NCBI GenBank assembly: GCA_917880885.1
Contig: OU862915.1
Coordinates: 35,906,676-35,970,675, forward strand
Source of the DNA: Limnephilus marmoratus
Taxonomy: Eukaryota > Arthropoda > Insecta > Trichoptera > Limnephilidae
Direction of reading: 5' to 3'
DNA length: 64,000 nt
Part shown: in pieces, positions 31,017 through 41,722 of the stretch
How the letters are laid out: every line of letters begins with the position of its first letter
Numbering within the stretch: the stretch's first letter is position 1
The notes under the pieces: model-generated
The model's input: only the letters and a program-made list of their open reading frames with translations
Told to the model about the DNA's origin: nothing
Databases searched by the model: none
Translations under genes and position numbers: made by a program

Positions 31017-31386
31017 TCGCGCGTATGATGAAATGGATTTTTTTTTAATTAAAAGAATTGTAAATGAATTTTTTTAAATTATAGATATTGTACAAGACCT
31101 GTAGGCCTGCACAAAAACTGTAAACAATAAGCGCCGGTACACAGAGACGCCTGACAATTCCAATGTCTTGATAGAGATGTATTCTCGCTTTGACAGCTGT
31201 TGAAGTTCCGCAGTAGAGTATCTGGTTACCGAAGCATCCATGCTGGGTATCTTCCGCCACGCATCGTGAGATGGAATGCTCTTGCATCGGAGTATGTAGG
31301 CTGCGCTGGACGCTGGTTGTGTATTATGTGAGATGGGCTGCGCTCCAGATGATGTATATTCTCGAGTTTGTTGTGTATCCAAGGGA

Positions 31387-32010
31387 ACAGAATCCTAGGC
31401 GGGGGCGGTTACAGCAACTCTTAAGTAGGCCGGCTTTTCATTGCATGGCGGTGGGTCGCTCGCATCCTAGGCTAGGGCGGTCGCAGCAACTCTTAAGTGA
31501 GCCGGCTTATCATTGCATGGCGGTGGGTAGTCGCAGCCACTCACATCTTGATTGGCTCCAGGGTATCGGTCTGCATTCTATTGGGCGTGCTGCACGTGGC
31601 GTTATGATCAGGTAGGTCTGCGTTTAAAGGAGCCCAAGGATGGCCGTGGGGCTTAGGCGTTATCATCAGGGCAGAGAGATTCAAGGCTCGATGCAAGGGG
31701 GCCCCGGACTAGCAGCCCGGAGCCAGATCGTCAAGGGTAGCGCAGTGACTTCAAGGGCTTGGTAAGAATCAGCAAGTTCAAAGGAGTCCAAAGATGGCCG
31801 GGGCTTCGGCGTTGTCTTCAGGGCAGAGATATGCAAGGGGGCCCCGGGCTAGCAGCCCGGAGCAAGATGGTCAGGGCTCAGGCGTCAGCGTTTTGTAGGT
31901 ATTATCCCATCGGGTGCTTGAGGTGAAAGAGTTGCGTCCTGGAGCCTCGAAAGGTGATGGCGAGACTGACGTCTTGAAGTTCCAACCAGTGTCGGCGAGA
32001 CTGACGTCTT
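31387..32010. repeat. GC-rich region with three sets of direct repeats
   Basis: Set 1: 72-bp units starting TCCTAGGC at 31393 and 31465. Set 2: 154-bp units starting AAAGGAG at 31626 and 31780, each with GCAAGGGGGCCCCGG and the hairpin CCGGGCT-AG-CAGCCCGG type. Set 3: GGCGAGACTGACGTCTTGAA-like units near 31957 and 31992. Composition is far above the window average in GC. It lies downstream of a minus-strand promoter-like signal, so it may be the leader of a retroelement LTR or of an unknown gene. Confidence 0.6.
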
Positions 32011-32088
32011 GAATTGAGCAGTGTTTCGATGTCGAGGATCTTGTGGTAGTAACTGTGTAGAGATGTTATTCCGATCGCTGATGGTGAA

Positions 32089-32126
32089 GACTGAATGCCA
32101 ACTGCTTTCTTCGCAGACCTTTTATA
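32089..32126 (-). promoter_or_regulatory. Candidate core promoter (TATA box plus initiator)
   Basis: On the minus strand TATAAAA (32126-32120) is followed 34 bases later by TTCAGTC, the arthropod initiator (A at 32092). This pairing is common in insect genes and in LTRs. A transcript would run leftward into the GC-rich repeats at 31.4-32.0 kb. No reading frame of known type follows. Confidence 0.4.
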
Positions 32127-32439
32127 GTGGCAGGTGAGTCGGTTTCACAATGTTTTAAATATGGTGAAACCATTGTGAACTTATTGTGAAATAATTTCTA
32201 TTTCCGCGTGAGTCATCTCAGATTGTAATTTTACGTTGTGCAACAAAATAATTTATATTTTTGTGAGCATGAATCACCTCATATTAAAGTGTTGAGAAAT
32301 CAATATTTCGGGGACGCGCTGTTCAAATGAAGAATATTTCCTCTTCGATAAAAATGCATGATATGAAATAACACGTTCGATATAGATATTTTAAATAGGT
32401 ACCTATGTTAGGTACCAAATTTGATTGATGATTCTTATA

Positions 32440-32735
32440 ATATACAAAAATGAATATTTTTAATATACGAAAATTGAAAATTTGAATAAAAATGCTGTAA
32501 TAGGTAACACGCGAGGTGTTTGAAAACTTAATGTATTGGGACTAAATATGTGGAACGCGGGAGGGCGGTTTGCGGGATAGGGGAGTGGGAGAGGGGAGAG
32601 GGAGGAAGGAGAAGATGGAAGGGGAACGCGGAATGGGAAGGGGATGCGGGAGGGGAACGGGGACGCACGGGAAACAGGGAGAATCAATTTATTTATTTAA
32701 ACATGGCATTGCAACGCATGCCGGGAACCAGCTAA
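32440..32735 (+). mobile_element. Helitron 3' part with G-rich tract
   Basis: Ends in a hairpin (GGCAT 32705-32709 / ATGCC 32718-32722), then CCAGCTAA before T, the CTRR end of Helitrons. It is preceded by AGGGAGAATCAATTTA, similar to the AGGGAGAAACAATTTA of the Helitron at 28.2 kb, and by a purine tract GGGAGGGG-type (32560-32680). The 5' end is not found. Confidence 0.65.
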
Positions 32736-32739
32736 TTCA

Positions 32740-33715
32740 ATAACAAAAAAAACAAGCACGACACCTCATAAACATTTTGGAAACCACTGCCAGAAACCTC
32801 CTAACACGGAGCCACGCGCCAACAGTGCACAGCCCAAAGCCTTTGCTGATGCAGTCTACGAATACAGCCTACCATGTGGTAAAGACACCCCAATATCCTT
32901 TGAAAGCTCCGGCGCGATGCAACCGAACAACCCTTAAGCCAAATAATGTTCATTCATGCATTCATTGCATGCGCAAACATTATCGAACGCGCTAACTAAT
33001 ATGTGAGCTAACTTTTGGGTTATTATTCGACGATAATGAGGCAAATAAAATAGTTGTACAGAATTTTAAATAAATTTATTTATTTTTTTACATATGCATT
33101 TATATTACAATACAATGTGATACTTTGTCTGTCCAACTGGGAAGAATACCCGTTTCAGGATAGCCAAATTGTATATTTAGTTCATAATATTCTTAACAAA
33201 GGAATGGTTTCGTTCCAGATATCACGGGAATTTGCTTCTGTCAAGACAACTTTTGAGAACATTAAGAATTGTATACAATTAGGGGATGGATATGTCTTTA
33301 AAAGAATCGGAAAAATGTGATTTTTTTCTAGATCAATTTGGAGAACATTAATAAATGCATTCAGAGAGAATGCATTTATGTTCTATGAGTGTTTTATTTA
33401 GTGAGATCACAAGTAGGAGATTCTTTCCAGGCCATTTTAGAGAACATTTGCAATTGCATAATCTGAATTTACACATTTATAAACCAATATTTGACAAATG
33501 AATTCCCAATGTATTTATGACTATTTAATTTTAATAAAGTAAGTACTATAATTTTTAGAATTTCTTAAATAGTAGAAATTACACAATTATAATCCAAATG
33601 TACGACAAATGATTTTTTTTTCAAACTCGTTTTTGAGAACATTGATTTATTTAGTTGTTTATTTATATAATTTTATTTTCAGAATTATTTTCAATAAAGC
33701 TTTTTTTGCGTTTGC
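32740..33715. other. Unassigned, with degenerate internal repeats
   Basis: The 9-mer GAGAACATT or a close form recurs near 33254, 33343, 33440 and 33632 with related flanks, suggesting an old tandem array. A plus frame (33054-33320) is open but unrecognised. Confidence 0.35.
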
Positions 33716-33717
33716 TC

Positions 33718-33912
33718 CACACAGGAGGCCCTGAGGACAAAAATTTCCATTGAGAATGCTGTGTGGATGGATAGGGAGGAAGTTCTGGGAAGCAAAAGGG
33801 TTAGGGGGTGGGAAGAAATCCGGTGGTCAATGTGTCCACGATTGATGGACGCATGAATCCATCCTTCCCACTGAGGGGCAAGGCGATGGATCGAGAGAGT
33901 CTAGCTGGAGTG
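33718..33912 (-). mobile_element. SINE-H 3' half
   Basis: In reverse: TCCACACAGGAGGCCCTGAGG at the 3' end, GGGTTAGGGGGTGGG and GGACGCATGAATCCATCC. Truncated at its 5' side by the next copy. Confidence 0.7.
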
Positions 33913-33917
33913 GTATA

Positions 33918-34262
33918 TGTTTTTTTTTTTTACATGAGCTCCACACAGGAAGCCCTGAGGAAAAAAAATCCCTCAGGGCCTATGTCATCTTTGGGGATGC
34001 TGTGTGGGGGGTTTTTTAGGGAAAGGAAGGAGAGGAGAGATCTGGGAAGGAAAAGGGTTTAAGGGGTGGGTAGGAATCGGGGTTTCAGTGTGTCTTGGTC
34101 ATCCGCCTCTTAAGACCTAGACAAACCTCACCCCATGAACCCGGACACCCCTGCTAAATCACCAAACGTAGCGAACCACTTAGGGTGACTATGACAGAGG
34201 TGTTGGTTATCCAATAAAGGTTCCCGGGGCGGCGGTACCCATTCCCGCCTCCCAAATTGTGT
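33918..34262 (-). mobile_element. SINE-H, complete copy with poly(A) tail
   Basis: The T-run at 33920-33932 (A-tail on the minus strand) is joined to CATG, the same tail junction as in SINE-A. The body includes CCCTGAGGGATTTTTTTTCC, CTAAATCACCAAACGTAGCG and the head end CCCGCCTCCCAAATTG reversed. It is about 345 bp long. Confidence 0.8.
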
Positions 34263-34274
34263 TATGTTAGGTCT

Positions 34275-34405
34275 CCATCGACCAATCTCTCATGATCAAC
34301 GCAGTAGGTGGGCAAACGCATCCACTTCCAAGACCTAGACAAACATCGTCCCATAAACCCAGGCACCCCTGATAAGTCACCAAATATAGCGAACCACTGA
34401 GGCGA
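34275..34405 (-). mobile_element. SINE-H 5' portion
   Basis: Shares AAGACCTAGACAAAC, CCCAGGCACCCCTGATAAGTCACC and GCGAACCACTGAGGCG with the neighbouring full copy. Confidence 0.65.
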
Positions 34406-34454
34406 ATCAACTGTCATGGAACCGTTTTTTACTAACTCTTGTGAAAAAATGTAA

Positions 34455-34500
34455 ACCTTATGTTTCAAATGTAAAAGCCCCGTGGGCGTAAAATAAAATA
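34455..34500 (+). mobile_element. LINE-A-type terminal fragment
   Basis: Only the last 45 bp: AAAAGCCC-CGT-GGGCGTAAAATAAAATAA. The stem GCCC/GGGC (34477-34487) matches the LINE-A end, with a changed loop. Confidence 0.5.
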
Positions 34501-34539
34501 AGCACATCAATTTTCAATAACACATCTTCCGAAAGACAT

Positions 34540-34615
34540 TTTATTACCGTCCGAAACGTTTGCTAAAGAAGGCGGTTGTACAACACAGCATAATACCCCA
34601 AAAATAAATCATGAT
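34540..34615 (+). mobile_element. PLE-P end fragment
   Basis: CGTCCGAAACGTTTGCTAAAGAAGGCGG, then ACAACACAGCATAATACCCC: the second half of the hammerhead-like core and the following tail only. Confidence 0.65.
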
Positions 34616-35259
34616 AAATTAAGTGTTTTTATCTATTAGCACGAAGACTGCATTGTTCTTTACTAACTTAAATGTTAATGACGCTTCTGCAGTAACGGTT
34701 ATTCAAAATTTTCAAAATCATGCTGCGCCCATTAACGGAACGAGCCAATAAATTAGCCCATACCTCCGCCCTAAATATTATCTCAACTTGGTCGAGCGGA
34801 TAAATTAAAAATCGATCCAGAAGGCCGATTTTATCTTCATTCCAATCGTCCAACTTAGTTTAGTGTCGATAAAGAAAACTCGAACTCTGTGACCCAATTC
34901 GGACGAAAGCTCTCTACTGTGCAGTTGATCGGAAAGCTCGCTTTTCGGTTCAAAGCTCAAGGAATTGAATTTATGCAAGGAAAGCTTGTTTTTATTTCAT
35001 TTGAATACGGTTTATTATCAATCAATGCAGAGTATTGAATAACATGCTTATTTCGTTTCGAAGATTTATTGGTACGGTAATATAAATATACCTACCTATT
35101 TATGATTATGTAATAACGCTTTTACATCGAGAGTGGAGGCTGCTTAAAGTATCGCTCTGTTGCAAGTTCTACGGAAGATGTTACAATTTGGGAGGTGGTT
35201 GTGGGTACCGCCGCCATGGGAAAAATTTATTTTTCACGATAACAAACACCTCTCCCATA

Positions 35260-35410
35260 TTTTCTACCGGATCTGCCGGATCTGCCCTGATGATGGACAC
35301 TGCAACGATGTCCGAAACGTTGGCTAAAGAAGGAGGTAGCGCAACACGGCATAACACCCCAAAAACAAATAACGAAAATGTTTTTGGCCGTGAAAATCTT
35401 AAAACTTATC
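35260..35410 (+). mobile_element. Solo PLE-P terminal unit, 151 bp, 13-bp target duplication
   Basis: Flanked by exact copies of CACCTCTCCCATA (35247-35259 and 35411-35423). The unit consists only of the PLE-P end: hammerhead-like core at 35284-35324, AAGGAGGTAGCGCAACACGG, CATAACACCCCAAAAAC, and the distal GGCCGTGAAAATC. No RT or GIY-YIG sequence is present. A duplication of 12-13 bp matches the PLE-P copy at 60 kb (12 bp). It inserted into a SINE-H and is probably among the youngest insertions here. Confidence 0.85.
35284..35324 (+). ncRNA. Hammerhead-ribozyme-like core in PLE-P
   Basis: GCC (35284-35286), CTGATGA (35287-35293), one extra T, helix GGACA (35295-35299) / TGTCC (35309-35313) with a 9-base loop, GAAA (35314-35317), self-complementary ACGT (35317-35320), triplet GTT (35319-35321) and GGC (35322-35324), which pairs with the first GCC. 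All parts of a minimal hammerhead are in order. A second copy has GGATA/TATCC in the helix (15 kb), a paired change. The triplet GTT is allowed but slow in known ribozymes. Confidence 0.5.
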
Positions 35411-35749
35411 CACCTCTCCCATAGGTTACCCCGAGTGGTTCTCTACATTGGTGACTTATAGGGGTGCCCAGTGTTATTGGCAGTGGATGCGTTTGCCCAC
35501 GAACTGCATGGCAGGCCGGACCGTGAGAGACTGGTTAAAGGGTTTGACCTCTCCGGCAGGTCTCTCATCGCCTTGCCAGTGGAAGCGACAGATTCAAAAG
35601 TCTATCGCTCCTGGACACACTGACTCGCAGATTCCCACCCACCCCTCATGTCCTTTTTAAAAAGACTCGCCCCGCAGCATCTTCGAAGACAAGATAGGCC
35701 CTAAAGGGAATCGCTTTTCTCAGGGCCTCCTGTTTGGAGCTAATTTGTT

Positions 35750-36520
35750 AAAAGATCAATATTATGTCTATATTTGTAATATTTTTCGCTATTTGATGTT
35801 TAGGTTATTAATTAAATCATAAAAATAAATATTTTACTAGTGAAGTAATATTTAATCAACGCAGATAACCAAAAGTCTTATCGATAGAATATGTTTTTTT
35901 TATTTTTAATTTAGGCACCTTTTTTTAAAAGTTCCGGAACGATCTATTAGCACTCGGGCGGAATGAATAAAATATTTACATAGGGTGATTATTTACCTAA
36001 TACTATAGGCACCGTACTGTACTTGTTCCACACTCCTTCTAAAGTCTTTAGAAACACTATAGTACCTTCCATAAAATATTACCAAACTATTATTAATGAA
36101 CAATAAATTCATTGCCATAATTTCTGCACTAACGGGGAAATCGAACCCAAAGCATTCTAATTCAATGCAGAGTGTTTTAACCACATCCCCGTAGGGTCTA
36201 TCCCAATTCTCCTAAGTGTTTTGTGTTTAATAACAATGTTATGTTAGGATGGGGAGCTCCTAAGAAGATATTCCCCGGGCATATGCAGACTTGTTGGGAC
36301 AAATAATAATACCTGTTATAATTAAATTAAGATATGCTTACTGCCAAATTCTTGCAAAGGTATCTGAACCATGTTCACAAAGTTCTGTACAACTTGTTGA
36401 GAAATAATACTAAGAACTTCTCATGTTTAGAGGGAGGAAGATGAAACATTTCCGGAAATAATAATTCTTGTGAACCATAAATTAGAAAACAGTAATAATT
36501 GCAAATATTTAAATTATAAT
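35750..36520. other. Unassigned AT-rich stretch
   Basis: No gene or family recognised. Confidence 0.3.
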
Positions 36521-36529
36521 TTTTTTGGC

Positions 36530-36935
36530 TCCTTCATATAGCATTTTTTATACATTATGTTTAAAACTTTTGTACTGTTTAAGATATCTTATTGTTTCGT
36601 CATTTTACTTTTTATTATTTTATATTTAATTTCTACTTTATATTTCGTACCTCATACTTTATTTTTTATACATATGCTTTACACATTCACACTTTATACA
36701 TCTTACTTTTTACTTAGTAGGTACGTATAACCTGAACTCTTTACTTTTTACCTTTTTTAGATTTAACTTTTATTTATACTTTCATTATCTTTATATTGTC
36801 GTACTATTCGTACGATAATTTAATAATGTTAATAACACACGTTGCGACATACATTGCGGCATACCTGGAAATGTGACATACACACGTTGCGACATGCATT
36901 GCGGCATACCTGGAAATAAATAAATAAACAAATAT
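36530..36935 (+). mobile_element. LINE 3' untranslated region with 45-bp tandem duplication
   Basis: A long T/A-rich stretch ends in a TGGAAATAAATAAATAAAC tail, like the 3' end at 50380-50705. Before the tail a 45-bp unit (GTTGCGACAT...) is present twice, at 36841 and 36886, with one mismatch. Confidence 0.5.
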
Positions 36936-36989
36936 GTCAGGTAGTAAACAAAATCAGAAAATTAATATATATATTTTTAAGAATTGAAA

Positions 36990-38665
36990 ATTTTCTGTCG
37001 ATAAAAAATCTATATTTAATCTACTATGCCTTAGTTCAATCCACTTTACAATACGCTATTATTAGTTGGGGATCCGCGTATAAATGTAACCTTCTTCCAA
37101 TAGAAATTATACAAAGAACAATTATTATAATTATATTAAAAAAATCCTGGGACTACCCAACAGAACACCTATTTGAAGAATTTCAAGTACTAACATTTAA
37201 AGATCTATATATCAAAAATTCATTATTTATTTATTTATTTATTTAAATACATGTTACATAATTAGACATTTACATAGAATTGGATACATTGAATCACCAT
37301 ACTAGGCGGCTGCCTGTTTCATGGTGACAATGGAGGATATTTACTTTAAGTGAAGTCTATTGTTAACATATGGAACTATTAGTAATGTAATGATGTTGAA
37401 AATTGGTAAAGTTATAATAAAAAACTAGTAAAGAGAAAAAGAATTGGGTAAGGATAAGTTTGTGAGAAGATACATATCCTTATTTTAAAATTTATATGTG
37501 TGAGTGCATACGCATACGTATATACAGGTGCACACATCCATACACACATAGGCACATACACACACACACTTACACATATATATGCGTCTAGGTACATGAA
37601 TACATTAATATGTATATATACGGCCATGGACACAGTACCAACACATTTACACACAGTTGTAATTTTTTTTTTTTTTTTTTGAAGTGTATGAAGGTGTAAT
37701 TAGAATGGAGCTTGAGTATTTGCAGTAAGTATCTTTCCAAATAGTATTGAGATATATGTTAATAAAAGAGGTGTTATTTTCTAACATGGTGACAGAATAT
37801 AATTATTTATTAATGTTTGAATAACTGTACTCATGCTGCTTTTGTAGGTTTATTATAATATTTTTATTAAGTTTATGTGTATGTTTCTTTCTTATCTTTT
37901 TTTTTTAAATTACATTATTGTAAAACTACATTGTTGTAAAACTTTGTTGTAAAACTGCACATCTCGATACAGGAATGCCCTAGTGAGATGTGCAGCTTAT
38001 TGCTATATATATTTCTTATTTTATAAATAGATAAATGAATACAATGTAAATATGTACAATAAATAATTCAGGCATATACTCTTTCTATTATTGAAAAGTT
38101 TTGATTCATTGTAACAGTTATTAAAAAAAAACATACAAATACAAGATAATACAAAAAATGGAAACAAAAAAGATTATAAAAGGCATAGCCTGTTCGACAA
38201 TATGCGTTGGTATAATTCTATTTTTTAACATATTAATGAAGTGATTTTAAATTAAAACATCATAATATTATAAAGCATTACTTTTATAAGAAAAATTATG
38301 TCAAATTGAGCTATAAGCGGGGTAAAAACATAAAATATGACATTAAATATGATAATTAACCGATGAATATGGAAGTTTAACCTCTCATATCGGGGATGTT
38401 CCGAAGGTTAGAAAATTAATTCAAATTATAAAAGAAAAAGATAAATATCCATTTTTAAATGAAAACAGAACTCGACCTAAACATGTTTTTCTATGCCCAA
38501 AACTAAATACGTCTTTTGCAAATAATTGCTTTTTTAAATACATCATTACACTTACCAGGGAAGAACTTTTTTCAATCGTCTACCAGAAGAAATCAGAAGC
38601 ATTAATGATAAAACCCGAATACTGCTCTCTGTCAAGAGACATTTTAAAAATATTCTTAAGAAAAA
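36990..38665 (+). pseudogene. LINE-D reverse transcriptase C-terminal half, split by an insertion
   Basis: The first part (about 36998-37221) reads YYALVQSTLQYAIISWGS, then IEIIQRTIIIIIL and LYIKNSL. The second (about 38410-38665) continues IQIIKEKDKYPF, ENRTRPKHVF and, after a frameshift near 38565, NRLPEEIRSI to a stop at about 38664. The two parts join in frame order with the uninterrupted copy at 7584-7976. The palm domain is missing. Confidence 0.8.
37222..38408 (-). mobile_element. LINE inserted into LINE-D, 5'-truncated
   Basis: Begins with TTTATTTATTTATTTAAATAC, an A-rich tail read in reverse, followed by AGGC-GGCT-GCCT (hairpin). Inside are a CA/TG-type simple repeat (37540-37575), a T-run (37662-37680) and a perfect 11-bp stem (37955-37965 CTGCACATCTC / 37985-37995). 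No RT motif was recovered from the minus strand, so only the 3' untranslated part may be present, or this is a composite. Confidence 0.45.
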
Positions 38666-38970
38666 AACTACTGTCAATTAATCTTACAAATATCCTAAGT
38701 TTCTCATAACATTCTTTCTTTTTCTTTAAATACACACCAAAATCAAAATAAATACTGCAGCTCACATTTATTTATGTACAATGAATTATTTAAGTACTAA
38801 CTTATGTATAACTAATAACTAATAGCATTTACGCACACTCCCCTTCCATACACAAGCAAATTCTTTTAATGGAAGGGTAGTAAGAAACCTGAGATGTAAA
38901 ATTAATCTGTAAATACCATGTAAACCTTATTATTAAAAATAAAAAAAAATATTTAAAAAAAAAATAAAAA
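38666..38970 (+). mobile_element. LINE-D 3' untranslated region with stem-loop
   Basis: A perfect 9-bp stem CCCTTCCAT (38841-38849) / ATGGAAGGG (38869-38877) is followed by AGTAAGAAACCTGAG and an A-rich tail (38935-38972). The place and size match the stem at 8100-8134, while the paired bases differ. Confidence 0.7.
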
Positions 38971-38974
38971 AAAT

Positions 38975-40330
38975 ACGGCAATTTATTGGAACATCGCTTA
39001 TTTATTGGAAGTACGCTTTATCCCAAACTTTACACCCTTTCCAATAAACATGTTGTATATTTTATACAACTGATAAACAACTGCTTACCATACATGGTTG
39101 TTTAGAAGATGTGTTTAATTTAAAAGCATTTCTCCACATGCAGCCTTACTTAAAAACCTCATGAAAATTTTATTCAATTGAGAAACGACCGCGGATATGA
39201 AAACATTACTAATTAAAAAAATGTCCATGGAAAGATATATACACTGCTTACACAGACAGAGGTCTTAGTTTATCTGGTATATACGACTGTTGAATTAACA
39301 ATTTCTGAATGAATTTTGGAAATTTTCCAACGTCTATTAAATATCTTGTAGGTATATTTCTTATTTTTGAAGATGTCGTAAAATCGTATACCTTTATAGA
39401 AACAAGATAAAATTGCATTTTAGATTTTTGTGTCTGAAATATACGGTCATGTTTGAAAATTGCAGTATTTTGAACTTCAACATGAAAAAATTGAAAAACT
39501 ATAGCTGAATGTAAACACACTCTATTAAATTTAGGAAAATTGAAAATTAATCCGAAAAAATAATTGAAAAAATCTGACGTCTTGGATTCGTTTTGACGCA
39601 ATTAAAACGTTGATTTCTCGAATATGGAATTATTTACACACGCTTAAGGCTCTTACATTATTAAATAATATTACTTTCATGAAAAAGTAATTTAAAAAAT
39701 AACATTTCAGAAATAACCTAAAACCTTTCGTTAACTTAACCAAATTATATGTAATGCACTAAAACTGAAAAAAAAATAACACCAGCATTGGTAATTATGT
39801 AAAATTACACTAATTTCATAGTGAGTTGAGTATTTACACGGAAATTCTGTTCAAAAACATAAAATTAACCGCGAGTACAATTTAACATGTAAAAAAATAA
39901 GTTTTTACCGCGAGAGGGAGATTCGATGTAACCATTATAAAAATGATAAAAAACGTGATATTCTTATTAGTTAAGAAGCAAAAACGCCGTTCATCGGGCA
40001 CGCAACACATATACCGTTTAACATTCATTAAGGCATTTTTTTTGTTAGACTGATAGAGTGTAATCTATATTAAATAACTTTTTTTCATACTTCTATTCTT
40101 ATCGTAAAAATCCAATACTGTGTTAAAGGTCATTTCATAAAAAAACACCAGTCCTAAAGAGTCCCCAACTCTCCAAACATACAAAATAAATACCAACTCT
40201 ACTTCTGGCACTAATCTTCTCATAAATGTAACGTCAACAGTTTTTGGGGTAGCACATGTAAAATCATGCCAATGTCCAGAGTTTTAATTAAACGTCATAT
40301 CTTCTTCAAGCATAAATTGTCCAATGAAAG
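38975..40330. other. Unassigned AT-rich stretch
   Basis: A minus-strand frame of 117 codons (39601-39248) is open but rich in Phe, Ile and Lys, with no motif, and likely a chance frame. No repeat recognised. Confidence 0.3.
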
Positions 40331-40339
40331 TGTGTTTTC

Positions 40340-40428
40340 CTTTCTAAAACTTTCTCTCCTAATAAAGACCCTCCACACAGCATCCCCAAAGACGATAAAG
40401 GCCATGAGGAAAATACTTTAGAGGTTAT
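40340..40428 (+). mobile_element. SINE-H 3' fragment
   Basis: CTTTCTCTCCTAATAAAGACCCTCCACACAGCATCCCC and GGCCATGAGG match the 3' third of SINE-H. Confidence 0.6.
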
Positions 40429-40996
40429 AGAAAAATCTTTAATTTACACTTTTGTCTTTCAATTAAAAAAAAAACAACATGACATTATTTGGTAAATCTT
40501 AAAGAAAAAAAACCTTTTCAACGTTCTTGCAAAAATTTAAAGCGCTGATTGGATCTAGAATGTATATATAAAATTTAATAACGGTTACGTGCACAATATA
40601 AAATATTGATTTCTCAACTTGAGGAGTCTGAAAAGCCCTTTAAACATATCGTTCAACTCTTTATACGAGCGTTTTATATGAATATTCCTATCACCACCCT
40701 TTTCCACCCCTTCAGCTTTTATCTACCCTTCTAACCTTAGGAATTTCCGTCAACTGCCTCTCGAGTCACGTATCAAGGGAAAAAATACGATGAAAGTAAT
40801 TTTAAGGCTTCGGAAAATAATATGTTTTTCTCTTCAAATAGAGAATTTGGAGAGAAAAAGAGGATGAATCTCAAACATGAAGAAAAAAGAAGCTGAAAAA
40901 TAGAGACTTTTGGAGGGATGAAATGTTGAGATGTTTTGGTGGATCTGTGAAACTTCTTTGTTTTACGGTGTCATTCCACATCCACAGGTGGCACTG

Positions 40997-41515
40997 AGTC
41001 TTCAATACGGGAAATCTGATCACACATAGATCAATAGTATAAGAAATAGGTAAACCATGCGATTGTACTATGAACACGGAATATTAGGACAAGTTTATGA
41101 AGATTTTTGGTAATTTGGTAACTCAGTCTTCAATACGGGAAATCTGATCACACATAGATCAATAGTATAAGAAATAGGTAAACCACACGGTTGTACTATA
41201 AACACGGAATATTAGGACAAGTTTATGATGGTTTATGGTAATTTGGTAACTCAGTCTTCAATACGGGAAACCTGATCACAGATAGATCAATAGTATAAGA
41301 AATAGGTAAACCATACGGTTGTACTATGAACACGGAATATTAGGACAAGTTTATGAAGGTTTTTGGTAATTTGTTAACTCAGTCTTCAATACGGGAAATC
41401 TGATCACACATAGATCAATAGTATAAGAAATAGGTAAACTACGGTATATATCGGTTGTACTACGAACACGGAATATTTGAACAAGTTTATGAAGGTTTTT
41501 GGTAATTTGGTAATG
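40997..41515. repeat. 128-bp tandem repeat, four units
   Basis: AGTCTTCAATACGGG starts at 40997, 41125, 41253 and 41381, an exact 128-bp period. Units differ by few substitutions, and the fourth has a 10-bp insertion (GTATATATCG region). A small satellite array. Confidence 0.9.
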
Positions 41516-41579
41516 GTTGAACACTACAACCATTAACTTTAAAAAAAATCGAATATTTTATTGTGGATCCGTTTTTAAT

Positions 41580-41722
41580 ATGTGAGTATCTCAACTGCTC
41601 CCGTCTGGAGCCAGTGAGAATATGATATTCCCCAGTGGAGTACATTATGAGGCTGAAGAAAATGGGAATGGAAAGGAGATAAGCAAGTTGAAGGTAGGGA
41701 AGTACCTGGCTATTCAGGTTTT
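41580..41722 (-). mobile_element. SINE-A 3' fragment
   Basis: In reverse: CTGCTCCCGTCTGGAGCCAGT to AAGTACCTGGCTATTCAGG, cut there by the next element. Confidence 0.75.

Larger units (their letters stand above)
35188..35745 (+). mobile_element. SINE-H, full copy carrying a PLE-P insertion
   Basis: Head TTTGGGAGGTGGTTGTGGGTACCGCCGCC, then AACACCTCTCCCATA, the 151-bp insertion plus duplicated site, then GGTTACCCCGAGTGG and the rest to CAGGGCCTCCTGTTTGGAGCT. Other copies read straight through the insertion point (AACACCTCTGTCATAGTCACC on the matching strand at 34.2 kb), which proves the empty site. Confidence 0.85.

Noticed and set aside
37500..37682. Small Tyr/His/Thr-rich protein
   Set aside because: The open frames on both strands come from a CA/TG-type simple repeat.
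39248..39601. A 117-codon minus-strand gene
   Set aside because: Low-complexity residue use, no motif, no splice or promoter context; likely a chance frame in AT-rich DNA.
40997..41515. CRISPR array
   Set aside because: The regularly spaced motif is part of a full 128-bp tandem unit with no variable spacers, and the genome is eukaryotic.
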